Shown: piece by piece, positions 36,201 to 43,257 of the stretch
Layout: each line of letters opens with the position of its first letter
Numbering within the stretch: position 1 is the first letter of the stretch
Origin: Hymenobacter telluris
GTDB lineage: Bacteria > Bacteroidota > Bacteroidia > Cytophagales > Hymenobacteraceae
Assembly: GCF_017313265.1 (NCBI RefSeq)
Contig: NZ_JAFLQZ010000009.1
Coordinates: 146,406 to 210,405, forward strand
Direction: 5' to 3'
Length of the DNA: 64,000 nt
Position numbers and translations under genes: made by a program
Notes under the pieces: model-generated
Told to the model about the DNA's origin: nothing
Databases searched by the model: none
The model's input: only the letters and a program-made list of their open reading frames with translations

Positions 36201-36959
36201 GAGCTGGACGAAAACGGCACCCGCACATTGGAAGCCGCCGACATCGACTACGGCAGCACCGACGGCGGCACGGGCGTGACCTCGATAACGCTCAACAAAA
36301 CCCGCTTCACCTGTGCCAATATGGGGGCTAACAACGTGACCCTCACCGTAACGGATAAGGCCGGCAACACCGCCACCGAAACCGTAACGGTGATGATAAC
36401 CGACAAGATGGCCCCCGTTGTGAAAGCGGCCGGCTTGGCTGTCACGCTGCAAAACGGCACCCGCACGCTAGTAGCCGCCGACGTGGACTACGGCAGCACC
36501 GACAACTGCGGCGTGGCTTCCATGAGCATCAGCCCCAGCACCTTTACCTGCGCCAATGTGGGAGCCAACGACGTAACCCTCACCGTAACCGACAACGCCG
36601 GCAACGTGTCCAGGCAGACGGTAACGGTGCTTGTGCGGGCCGATGCTACGTGTACCACCCCGGCCCGGCCCCTGGCCAGCCGCCCGGCTGCCACTGAGCG
36701 GCATGCGTTGCAGGTGTACCCAAACCCAGCGCGGGAGCAGGCTACGCTCAGCTTCGAGGCAGAGCAGGCTGGTCCGGCTCAGGTGCTAGTATACAACGCC
36801 TTGGGCAAGGTGGTAGCCACGCTGTACGCCGGTCCGGTGCAGGCCCAGCAGCACTACCGCTTCACCCTCGACGGCCACGCACTGCCCGCGGGCGTGTATA
36901 CCTGCCGCTTGCTGCTCGCCGGCAAAACGCAAACCCAACGGCTGGTCCTGTTGAAGTAA
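33207..36959 (+). CDS. GH128-like secreted multidomain glycoside hydrolase with type IX secretion signal
   Basis: About 1250 residues from the ATG at 33207, which starts a signal peptide (hydrophobic FTALLFLLGWLSASAGFAQ). Residues 30-270 are beta-rich and unassigned. Residues about 275-530 match the 'glycosyl hydrolase catalytic core' (GH128 clan) barrel: HYLGFNEPNGAD with probable acid/base E377, VAVHFYRGC, and IWITEWNNGA with probable nucleophile E468. Then come a beta-propeller-like region (about 560-900), an Ig-like domain with SSDTTVAKI (about 915-985), two HYR-like repeats of about 80 residues sharing NGTRTL.AADIDYGSTD, and a C-terminal sorting domain (LQVYPNPARE...RLVLLK). The last predicts export by the type IX system and surface anchoring or release. 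Known GH128 enzymes cut beta-1,3-glucans. It ends the plus-strand locus and is followed by a very strong terminator. Confidence 0.8.
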   Translation: MMTNFTSRWAPKRPPFTALLFLLGWLSASAGFAQSGSDLTAAWLGTVDQANLQVTNLPANGRVVQLTSATRVAAGATFRVLTSGGQVAAKQALLTTDMALEVRSAGGDVTTYDLELGAVLPVTTVSGATSTVTSLNNQILNISGNSEYHVSASVEPLAGSVLNLQSEDVWLYFEGIRPSVFSKRYLPHILVNGQRAQPDTTVRLVQYLQGCVLISQPATYQPLTAFTAGNFGGSSQSLGLYTFYKTTELGQLNNAIASFRLKKGYMVTFAENDNGTGASKVYIADNEDVEINQLPATLQGKISFVRVLPWRWVHKKGWTNGYNLADTLRCSWNYNWNNNGNSTLDQEYVPIRQTQWWPSYSGTSAKRNVTHYLGFNEPNGADQANMTVKQALAEWPNLMQTGLRLGSPAPTDGGTGWLYQFMDKADSAGYRVDFVAVHFYRGCNSARQYYDFLKAIHDRTGRPIWITEWNNGANWTTSTSCPKPTYAEQALKIQQFLTMLDTTSFVERYSLYEWVQDTRQMFYNTNPISLTPAGVVYRDKVSPMAYNPNLRIPTPPPAVPFGPGNLAVVRYGSTTTSQSGTLPIFLDEYTTSGTLVRSIPLPTAGRGANFGIVGSLRTGNGDGPIGVSPDRSKIALAGFNLGVGNTNPNGSTAARVVAVLDAQGNVDTHTAFSDGGGQPLRSALVTTTGAYIAYGANNLGLRYQPIRPAVASATARTSTEIFKTISPKKLTTFDNDLYFSSSTTTSAKVMKLAGMPTTATAPAALPGVPLPTATSQPSGMVLFDMDPTVPGPDLLYYIDEISAPVLNKYSFNGTTWTSRGSFVISSLTDNTVRDLTGSLVKGVPTLFAVTYTSLAKFTDAAGYTSPLAATQTTLLNAATTTGTYAYRGVSFAPGTQDTLVARVPQTITFNAMPAKELGTADFEAGATASSNLPIRYTSSDTTVAKIVGGQIRMVGVGTTTITAAQEGATAYLPAAAVTQLLTVVDTTAPNVLAAGLEAELDENGTRTLEAADIDYGSTDGGTGVTSITLNKTRFTCANMGANNVTLTVTDKAGNTATETVTVMITDKMAPVVKAAGLAVTLQNGTRTLVAADVDYGSTDNCGVASMSISPSTFTCANVGANDVTLTVTDNAGNVSRQTVTVLVRADATCTTPARPLASRPAATERHALQVYPNPAREQATLSFEAEQAGPAQVLVYNALGKVVATLYAGPVQAQQHYRFTLDGHALPAGVYTCRLLLAGKTQTQRLVLLK

Positions 36960-36960
36960 T

Positions 36961-37033
36961 AGTTGCGGGTTGTGAGTTGCCAGTTGCCAGTGCCGTTCTG
37001 AACTGGCAACCGGTAACCCACAACTGGCAACTG
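36961..37033. repeat. Second TTGCC-type interspersed repeat
   Basis: Starting right after the stop of the GH128-like gene, the units GTTGTGAGTTGCCAGTTGCC and the complementary ACTGGCAACCGG...CAACTGGCAACTG form an imperfect hairpin. The same unit builds the larger element at 1126-1290. It abuts the next terminator. Confidence 0.7.
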
Positions 37034-37085
37034 AAAACGCAACGAGCTGGCCGGTACATTACCGGCCAGCTCGTTGCGTTTTCAG
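37031..37085. terminator. Very strong bidirectional terminator (25-bp perfect stem)
   Basis: Bases 37031-37055 and 37061-37085 are perfectly complementary around a five-base loop. The stem begins with AAAACGC and ends with GCGTTTT, giving a U-run on both strands. It lies between the convergent GH128-like gene (+) and DUF4468 gene (-) and insulates the two polysaccharide loci. Confidence 0.9.
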
Positions 37086-37127
37086 GAAGATGTAAAAATG
37101 AATTGCGTGTCTGCTGCCGGGGCAGTG

Positions 37128-37730
37128 TTACCAGTCCTGAGCGGTGGTAGTGGTCAGGGCGTCGGTCAACGACTTCACGATTTCCGCCAGCTGCTCCTGC
37201 ACGGCGGCATCATACGGCTTAACTGGTTTGGCGGGCTGCGCTTTGCCTTTACGGGCCGCGCTGGCTACTGGCGGGCGGGCTGCCGGCGCGGCAGTAGCTG
37301 GGGCTGGAGCTTCTTGCGGCTCAACAACCGCAACCTGGGTTGTGGTGGTATCCCGCTGGTTGGGCAGGTCGTGGAGCCGGTACCGGTAGCGGCCGTCCTG
37401 GGCTTCCAGCGTCAGCATAAACCACACCCGGTGGCTGCGGCTCATGTCGGCGGGGCCCCACTTCACGCGGGTCGAGCCCTTGCCGATTAAGGAGCCGTTG
37501 TCGGTGTTGGTGAGCATGAGCGGGTTGCCGGCATCAATAAACCGGTCGGCAAACCACGCTTTGGCCCGGTCCTGCAACGCCGCGCGCGATACGCCCGGCA
37601 CCTGCACGACGCCTTCTTTGGTGACTTGTTTGCTAGTGCTGGCCGCGGCCAATGCGCTTGGGGTGGCAACCTGCTGCGCCTGAACCAAACCACCGCCCAT
37701 CAAGCAGAGAGAAAGAAAGAGGGTTTTCAT
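37128..37730 (-). CDS. DUF4468-domain exported protein of unknown function
   Basis: About 200 residues from the ATG at 37730, which gives a short signal peptide (KTLFLSLCLMGGGLVQAQ). A TTG three codons upstream is less likely. Residues about 45-115 match the DUF4468 (TBP-like fold) pattern: VQVPGVSRAALQDRAKAWF, GNPLMLTNTDNGSLIGKG and VWFMLTLEAQDGRYRYRL. A Pro/Ala/Lys-rich linker (about 130-170) and a helical tail follow. The family is common in Bacteroidota and has no known activity. It lies 165 bases downstream of the GH13 gene on the same strand, but it need not belong to the starch operon. Confidence 0.75.
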   Translation of the reverse strand: MKTLFLSLCLMGGGLVQAQQVATPSALAAASTSKQVTKEGVVQVPGVSRAALQDRAKAWFADRFIDAGNPLMLTNTDNGSLIGKGSTRVKWGPADMSRSHRVWFMLTLEAQDGRYRYRLHDLPNQRDTTTTQVAVVEPQEAPAPATAAPAARPPVASAARKGKAQPAKPVKPYDAAVQEQLAEIVKSLTDALTTTTAQDW

Positions 37731-37895
37731 AGACCCCAAATCTACAAATCACAAACGAAAAAGTATATCCTATCTGATTATCCTTCAATAAGTGCAGAAA
37801 GCATACGCTCTATTGCGAGTGACAAGGCCTTGCCGTTTGGAATTGTACACCTGGCACCTTTGCGTGTACTTCCCCGCTGATTCCTGTATTGCTCC

Positions 37896-39305
37896 CTACT
37901 TTTTCAGCACCAGATACCCGTAGGCCGGCAATGCCACCTGGCTGCCCAGCGTAACGGTGCCGCCTTGCAGCACGTTGGTCCAGGTGGTGCCGGCCAGGGC
38001 GGCGGGCACGGGGTAGGTGGTAGCGGAGTTGCGGACGTTCACCAGCACGAAAGCCTGGTCGGGGCCGGCGGTTTTGGTGAAGGCGCACACGTTGGTTGAG
38101 CTGTAAGCCGTGGGCGTACCACTGCGCAACGCAGGACTGGCGGCGCGGGCCGCGAGCAACTGCTTATAAGCGAGGGTGATGGCTCGGTTGCCGTTCCAGT
38201 TCACTTTCACCGAGGTGAAGGGGAAGGTGATAGGCGTGGTCATGCCCACTTCCTGGCCGTTGTAAATCATGGGAATACCCCGGTAGCAAGACGCAATAAC
38301 GAAGGCCGACATGGCACCCGCATTGCCCCCAAACAAGCCAACTGGCGTGCCGTCGGAGCCATTTACGTCGTGGTTGGTGATGTAGCGCACCACTTGCTGG
38401 GTACCCGTGGCGCCCACGTATTCGCTGGTGTTGAGGTTGTCGAACACGGTGGCGGGCTGGCCGTTGCGGTACACGTTGTAGATGCCGCCGTAGAAGTTGA
38501 AGCCGAAGTTGTAGTCGAAGCCCGAGGCGAAGTTGGTGCTGCGGGTGCCTTCGGCCATGAGCAGCAGCTTGTGGGTTTTGATGTTGCGCAGGGTGTCGGT
38601 GGCTTGCTTCCAGAAGTCGTTAGGCTGAAAGTCGGCGTAGTCGAACCGGAACCCGTCCACGTTGGCGGTGTACACCCACGACTTCAAAGCCGAAATCATT
38701 TCCAGCCGCATGGGCGCGCTGTTGAAGTTGAGCTGGGCCACGTCGTTGTAGGTGGTGCCGTTGTTGGACGGCGACGCAATGGCACCGGCCGCGTTTTTCT
38801 GGTACCAGTCGGCGTGAGCGGTTATCCAGGGATGGTCCCAGCTGGTGTGGTTGGCCACCCAGTCGAGCAGCACGGTCAGGCCGCGGGCGTGAGCGGCGTC
38901 CACCAAGGTCCGCAAATCGGTGAGGGTACCAAACTCCGGGTTCACCGCCCGGTAATCCTTCACGGCGTACGGCGAATTCACCGATTTGCTGTCGGTGCCG
39001 ATGGGGTAAATGGGCATCAGATACAGCACGTTCACGCCAATGGCCTTAATGGAATCGAGCCGAGCCGTGACGCCCGCAAAGTTGCCGGCCTGGCTGAAGG
39101 CACGCATGTTCACCTGGTACATCACGGCATTCTCGCGGTTGGGCACCCCCGCGAAGGGCGTGCCGTACTGCGGCGGCGTGGGCGTAGTGGGGTTGGTCGG
39201 CGTTGGGGTGGGGGGCTGGGGTACGTCGGGCTTGCAGCTGGCTACCAGGCTAACGGTGAGCAGGAGGGCAGTGCTGATTTGGAAGAGGTTGCTTCGAACA
39301 GACAT
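37896..39305 (-). CDS. GH13 alpha-amylase lipoprotein (SusG/SusA-like role)
   Basis: 469 residues. Lipoprotein signal with lipobox VASC near residue 24, followed by a Pro/Thr-rich tether. The GH13 barrel has YLMPIYPIG, LDWVANHTSWDHPW (region I), GFRFDYAD with nucleophile D222 (region II), LLMAEGTR with acid/base E252 (region III) and ITNHD with D313 (region IV). A beta-sandwich C domain ends at the stop. The enzyme cleaves alpha-1,4 bonds of starch or maltodextrin. The lipid anchor suggests membrane attachment, as for SusG of Bacteroides, although the tether region was not tested for a surface-export signal. It is 45 bases after the GH97 gene and the last catalytic gene of the starch locus. 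Confidence 0.92.
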   Translation of the reverse strand: MSVRSNLFQISTALLLTVSLVASCKPDVPQPPTPTPTNPTTPTPPQYGTPFAGVPNRENAVMYQVNMRAFSQAGNFAGVTARLDSIKAIGVNVLYLMPIYPIGTDSKSVNSPYAVKDYRAVNPEFGTLTDLRTLVDAAHARGLTVLLDWVANHTSWDHPWITAHADWYQKNAAGAIASPSNNGTTYNDVAQLNFNSAPMRLEMISALKSWVYTANVDGFRFDYADFQPNDFWKQATDTLRNIKTHKLLLMAEGTRSTNFASGFDYNFGFNFYGGIYNVYRNGQPATVFDNLNTSEYVGATGTQQVVRYITNHDVNGSDGTPVGLFGGNAGAMSAFVIASCYRGIPMIYNGQEVGMTTPITFPFTSVKVNWNGNRAITLAYKQLLAARAASPALRSGTPTAYSSTNVCAFTKTAGPDQAFVLVNVRNSATTYPVPAALAGTTWTNVLQGGTVTLGSQVALPAYGYLVLKK

Positions 39306-39350
39306 GGTGGGAAGGATAAGGGGAGTGAAATGCAGCGTTAAAGCCTGACT

Positions 39351-41462
39351 TTATTTTGCAACGGGTTTGAAGCTCACCGCCGCGCCGCCGCCGGGTGCCA
39401 GCTGCAAGCTCAGCGACGACCGGCTGGTAACCACCTGCCGGGAAATGCGGTAGGCCGCGGGGTTTGTCTGCCAGTCGGCACCTTTGCCATCGGCGTAGAT
39501 AATGGCTTCGTAGCGCTGGCCGGGCGTTAGGAAATCCAGCTTCACAGGCTGTTTGCGGGCTTGCTCGTCGGTGATGCTGCCCAGGTACCACTCGTCACGG
39601 CCCTTGGCTTTGCGCACGGTGGTGATATAGTCGCCGGGCTCGGCGGCCAGAATGCGGGTGTCGTCCCAGTCCACGGGCACATCTTCAATGAACTGGAAGG
39701 CATCGAGGTGCTGCTCGTAGTTTTCGGGTAGGTCGGCGGCCATTTGCAGAGGCGAGTATAAGGTCACGTACAAGGCCAGTTGCTTGGCTAGGGTGCTATG
39801 CATCTGACGCTTGGGGTCAGCGGCGGCGTAGCCTTGCAGCTTGAAAATGCCGGGCGTGTAGTCCATGGGGCCGCCCATGTAGCGGGTGAAAGGCAGGATG
39901 GTTTCGTGCTCGGGGGCGCTGCCTTCGGCAAAGGCGTTGAACTCGTTGCCCCGCGCCGACTCGCAGGCCAGCCAGTTGGGGTAGGTGCGGTGCAAGCCGG
40001 TGGGGCGCACGGCCTCGTGCATGTCCACCATAATGCGGTGGTCGGCGGTGTTCTGGGCGGTGCGCACGTAGTGGTTCACCATCCACTGGCCGTCGTGGTG
40101 CTCACCGCGCGGGATGATGCGGCCCACATAGCCGGTTTTCACGGAGATGTAGCCGTGCTCGTTCATGAAGCGGTAGGCAGCATCTTGGCGGCGCTCATAG
40201 TTGGTAGCCGAGCCCGAAGTTTCGTGGTGCATGATGATGTTGACGCCCTTGCTGGCGGCGTAGCGCTGCAACTCCTGCACGTCGAAATCGGGGTACGGCG
40301 TCACGAAGTCGAACACGTCTTCCTTCCAGTTGCCTACCCAGTCTTCCCAGCCCACGTTCCAACCTTCCACCAGTACGCCGGGGATGTGGTGCGCGGCGGC
40401 AAAGTCGATGTAGCGCTTCACGTTGGCGGTGGTGGCGCCGTGGCGGCCGTTGGGCTTGAGTTTGCTCCAGTCGGTGCCGGCCAGCCGGATGTTGCTGCTG
40501 TCGGAGTAGTTCCAGCTGCTTTTGCCCACCTGCATTTCCCACCACACGCCCACAAATTTCTGGGGCTTGATCCAGTTGGTATCGGGGAGCTTGCTGGGCT
40601 CGTTGAGGTTCAGAATCAGCTTGCTAGCCAGCATATCGGGTGCTTTGTCGCTCACTACTATGGTGCGCCAGGGCGTGTGTTCGGGCGCTTGCAGGTAGGC
40701 CTTGGCGCCCGTGCCGGTACCGTCGGGCACGAGCTGGCTGCTGAGGCAGAAGGTCTGGGTATCCACGTTCAGCATCATGGCCGGGTAGTTGACCAGCGCC
40801 GCCTCGTGAATGTTGATGTACAGCCCATCATCCGACTTCAGCATGAGCGGCGTTTGGATGCGGTTGGCGGGGGCCTTCAGCTCGATGGCCTTGATGGGCG
40901 TGGTGTTCACCTCGCTCAGCCGGCTGGTAGTGTAGGCGTACTCGTTGGAATCGTAGTCGCCCGGAATCCAGAAGGATTTGTGGTTGGCGGGCAGGTTGAA
41001 CTCGGTGTGCTCGTCCTGCACCGTGAAGTATTGCAGGCCGGCCTGGCGCGGAAACTCGTAGCGGAAGCCCACCCCATCAGCAAACACCCGAAACACCACG
41101 TCGAGGCGGCGGCCGTTGGCGTCGGGCTGGCGCAGGTGCACCGTGAGCTGCTGGTAGTGGTTGCGGATGGTTTTCACCTCGCCCCACACCGGCTGCCAGG
41201 TTTCGTCCACGCTCTTGGTTTCGCTGCCGGTAAGCACCAGCGGGCCGTCGAAGCCCCTGCCATCGGCAAAGCTCAGCCCCAGGCGGGAAGGCTTGATAAC
41301 CGTTTTCGACCCGAAGGAAACGGCGTACGTGGGGTGGCCATCAGCGCCCACCGCAAACGTCAAGCTAACTTTATCAAGGCGGGCCGTGAGGGGTGAGGTG
41401 GTTTGGGCTTCAACCTGGTAGGCAGTTATCAGCAGGAGCCCCGCCAGCAAAAATTTTCTCAT
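39351..41462 (-). CDS. susB: GH97 alpha-glucosidase, SusB-like (inverting type)
   Basis: About 703 residues from the ATG at 41462, which starts a signal peptide (RKFLLAGLLLITAYQVEAQ). The N-terminal beta-sandwich, central barrel and C-terminal domain have the normal GH97 length. E414 (HHETSG), E483 (DMHEAVRP), E501 (ACESARG) and E507 (GNEFNAF) are spaced 69, 18 and 6 apart. That is the same spacing I recall for the catalytic and calcium-binding glutamates of B. thetaiotaomicron SusB (439, 508, 526, 532). This places it in the inverting alpha-glucosidase branch rather than the retaining alpha-galactosidase branch. It should release glucose from maltooligosaccharides in the periplasm. It lies downstream of SusD, separated by a long inverted repeat. 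Confidence 0.9.
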   Translation of the reverse strand: MRKFLLAGLLLITAYQVEAQTTSPLTARLDKVSLTFAVGADGHPTYAVSFGSKTVIKPSRLGLSFADGRGFDGPLVLTGSETKSVDETWQPVWGEVKTIRNHYQQLTVHLRQPDANGRRLDVVFRVFADGVGFRYEFPRQAGLQYFTVQDEHTEFNLPANHKSFWIPGDYDSNEYAYTTSRLSEVNTTPIKAIELKAPANRIQTPLMLKSDDGLYINIHEAALVNYPAMMLNVDTQTFCLSSQLVPDGTGTGAKAYLQAPEHTPWRTIVVSDKAPDMLASKLILNLNEPSKLPDTNWIKPQKFVGVWWEMQVGKSSWNYSDSSNIRLAGTDWSKLKPNGRHGATTANVKRYIDFAAAHHIPGVLVEGWNVGWEDWVGNWKEDVFDFVTPYPDFDVQELQRYAASKGVNIIMHHETSGSATNYERRQDAAYRFMNEHGYISVKTGYVGRIIPRGEHHDGQWMVNHYVRTAQNTADHRIMVDMHEAVRPTGLHRTYPNWLACESARGNEFNAFAEGSAPEHETILPFTRYMGGPMDYTPGIFKLQGYAAADPKRQMHSTLAKQLALYVTLYSPLQMAADLPENYEQHLDAFQFIEDVPVDWDDTRILAAEPGDYITTVRKAKGRDEWYLGSITDEQARKQPVKLDFLTPGQRYEAIIYADGKGADWQTNPAAYRISRQVVTSRSSLSLQLAPGGGAAVSFKPVAK

Positions 41463-41488
41463 GAAGGTGTGTGTCAAACGTAGTCTTA

Positions 41489-41584
41489 GGTTCAGGACTT
41501 AGTGCCTGGCATCACTCGACAAGCTGGCGCCGGGCGCCGGGCTTGGGGTCCCCACCCTGAGCACCAGGCACTAAGTCCTGAACC
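41489..41584 (-). repeat. 21-bp perfect inverted repeat between susD and the GH97 gene
   Basis: Bases 41489-41509 and 41564-41584 are exact complements (arm GGTTCAGGACTTAGTGCCTG plus G). The 54-base spacer is GC-rich with GGCGCCGGGCGCC. It lies 33 bases past the SusD stop and 27 bases before the GH97 start. It may attenuate enzyme expression or protect the susCD message, or be a mobile-type repeat. Confidence 0.75.
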
Positions 41585-41616
41585 GTGTATGTTCTTTGGG
41601 GTCGCCCCCGAACATG

Positions 41617-43236
41617 CTAGTAGCCAGAGTTTTGCGTCAGTGTGGGGTTGGCCACGATGTCGGTGGAGGGCAGCGGATAGAGGTTGAACTTGGCGTCGAC
41701 GCCTTGGCCGTTTCGGACTCCGCCTTTCCAGGGCCACAGGTAGCTGGCGCTGGCGAACCGCCCGAAGCGCACCAAATCGGTGCGGCGCGAGGCTTCCCAG
41801 TACAGCTCCCGGGCCCGCTCGTCGAGGAGGAAGTTGGGCGCGGTCAGTTCGGCGGCGGTAATGCGGCCTGCGGTGCTACCGCCGGTGTTGCCGTAGGCCC
41901 GGTCGCGCAGGGCATTCACGTAAGCCAGGGCCTGGGTTTGGTTGCCACCCGTGCCGCCGCGCAACACGGCTTCGGCGTACATCAAATACACGTCGGCCAG
42001 CCGGAACAGCGGGAAGTCGGTGTCCACGAAGATTTGCTGCGGGTCTACGCCGTTGCCGCCGGTAGACTTCTTGTTTTTCCACTTCGTCACGCCGTAGCCA
42101 TCAGTGAACAGGGTCAGGTCATTGATTTCCAGGTTCTGGCCCGGCGTGAAGAACATGGCCCGCCGGTCGGCCCCGTTAACTGGCGCCGGGAACAACAAGG
42201 GCAGGTTTTTGCGGGTGCGGTTGCCGGCCCAGCCGCTGTTGATGCCAAAGTCGCTGGTTTGCATCTGGCCTCCCACGGCGGCGTGCACCAGGTAGGTGGT
42301 GCCCCCGTACACCTGCGAAACCAGCCCGTCGGAGGTAATCGGGAAGATGATTTCCGAGGCCGCCGTTACGTTGTTGTCGGCCAAAAACAGCAGTCGGTAT
42401 TCCGGGGCCAAGCGGTAGCCGCCGCCCAGTATCTTGTTGCAGTACGTGAGGCAATCGGTGTAGCGCTCCGTGCCGGTATACACCTGGGCGTTGAGGTAGA
42501 GCTTGGCCAGCAGCGTCCAGCAGGCGCCTTGGTCGGCGCGGCCGTAGGGCCCTTGCCGGGCGGCCGTCAGCTGGGGCTCAATGGCTTGCAGCTCCGACTC
42601 CACGTAGGCAAACAAATCCGCCCGGCTGATTTGCTTGGGCAGGTCTTTGCTCGGCGCGTCGGCTTCGGTCACGAAGGGCACGTTGCCGTACAGGTCGATG
42701 GCGTGGTAGTAGGCCAGGGCGCGCAGAAAGCGGGCCTCGGCGCGGTAGAGGCGGGCTTTGTCGGCATCGGCGCCCGATATACCCCGGCTGCTGAGCTTGT
42801 CGTCGGAGGTTTCCCGGATGAACTCATTGCACGCGGCCACCTCGTAGAAAATGCGGGTGTAGCTGTTGTTAATCAGGTCGTTGCTCGACGTCCAGCTGAT
42901 GGTGTTCAGCTCTTGCAGCGGGCCATTGTTCCAAGCCACGGCGGCCTCGTCGGTAGGTAGCTCCTGCAAGTACCAGTAGGCCCGCAGGTACGAAGTTTCG
43001 CCTTCGTCCTTGCCTTGCCCGGCAAATACATCGGGGCTGCCCGAGTTGCCCGACAGGTTGAACCCGGCGTAGAGTTTGGCCAGCACCTGGATGTGGTTGG
43101 CCGGGTCGCGGTACACCGACTCGGTATTGAGGTCGTAGAACGGCTCCCGGTCGAGGTCCTTTGTGCAGGCAGTAAGCAACGAGGCAGCAAAGGCAAACGC
43201 AAGGCCGCCGCGGCGCAGGTATGGGTGGAATTTCAT
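41617..43236 (-). CDS. susD: SusD-family starch-binding lipoprotein of the starch locus
   Basis: 539 residues. Lipoprotein signal with lipobox LLTAC near residue 24. SusD blocks: YRAEARFLRALAYYHAIDLYGNVPFV near residue 165, GACWTLLAKLYLNAQVYTG near 230, LFRLADVYLMYAEAVLRGG near 412, ERARELYWEASRRTDLVRFG near 475, and a TLTQNSGY ending. Length and segments resemble true SusD more than the SusD proteins of the galactan-type locus. It is encoded 21 bases after its SusC and followed by GH97 and GH13 genes, so binding of maltooligosaccharide helices at the surface is inferred. Confidence 0.92.
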   Translation of the reverse strand: MKFHPYLRRGGLAFAFAASLLTACTKDLDREPFYDLNTESVYRDPANHIQVLAKLYAGFNLSGNSGSPDVFAGQGKDEGETSYLRAYWYLQELPTDEAAVAWNNGPLQELNTISWTSSNDLINNSYTRIFYEVAACNEFIRETSDDKLSSRGISGADADKARLYRAEARFLRALAYYHAIDLYGNVPFVTEADAPSKDLPKQISRADLFAYVESELQAIEPQLTAARQGPYGRADQGACWTLLAKLYLNAQVYTGTERYTDCLTYCNKILGGGYRLAPEYRLLFLADNNVTAASEIIFPITSDGLVSQVYGGTTYLVHAAVGGQMQTSDFGINSGWAGNRTRKNLPLLFPAPVNGADRRAMFFTPGQNLEINDLTLFTDGYGVTKWKNKKSTGGNGVDPQQIFVDTDFPLFRLADVYLMYAEAVLRGGTGGNQTQALAYVNALRDRAYGNTGGSTAGRITAAELTAPNFLLDERARELYWEASRRTDLVRFGRFASASYLWPWKGGVRNGQGVDAKFNLYPLPSTDIVANPTLTQNSGY

Positions 43237-43257
43237 GGAAAAGAAGCGTAGCAGCGG

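Noticed and set aside
39798..41396. 532-codon plus-strand frame opposite GH97
   Set aside because: Val/Gly/His-rich antisense shadow; the GH97 glutamates lie on the minus strand.
41596..42960. 454-codon plus-strand frame opposite the starch SusD
   Set aside because: Antisense shadow of a well-supported SusD.
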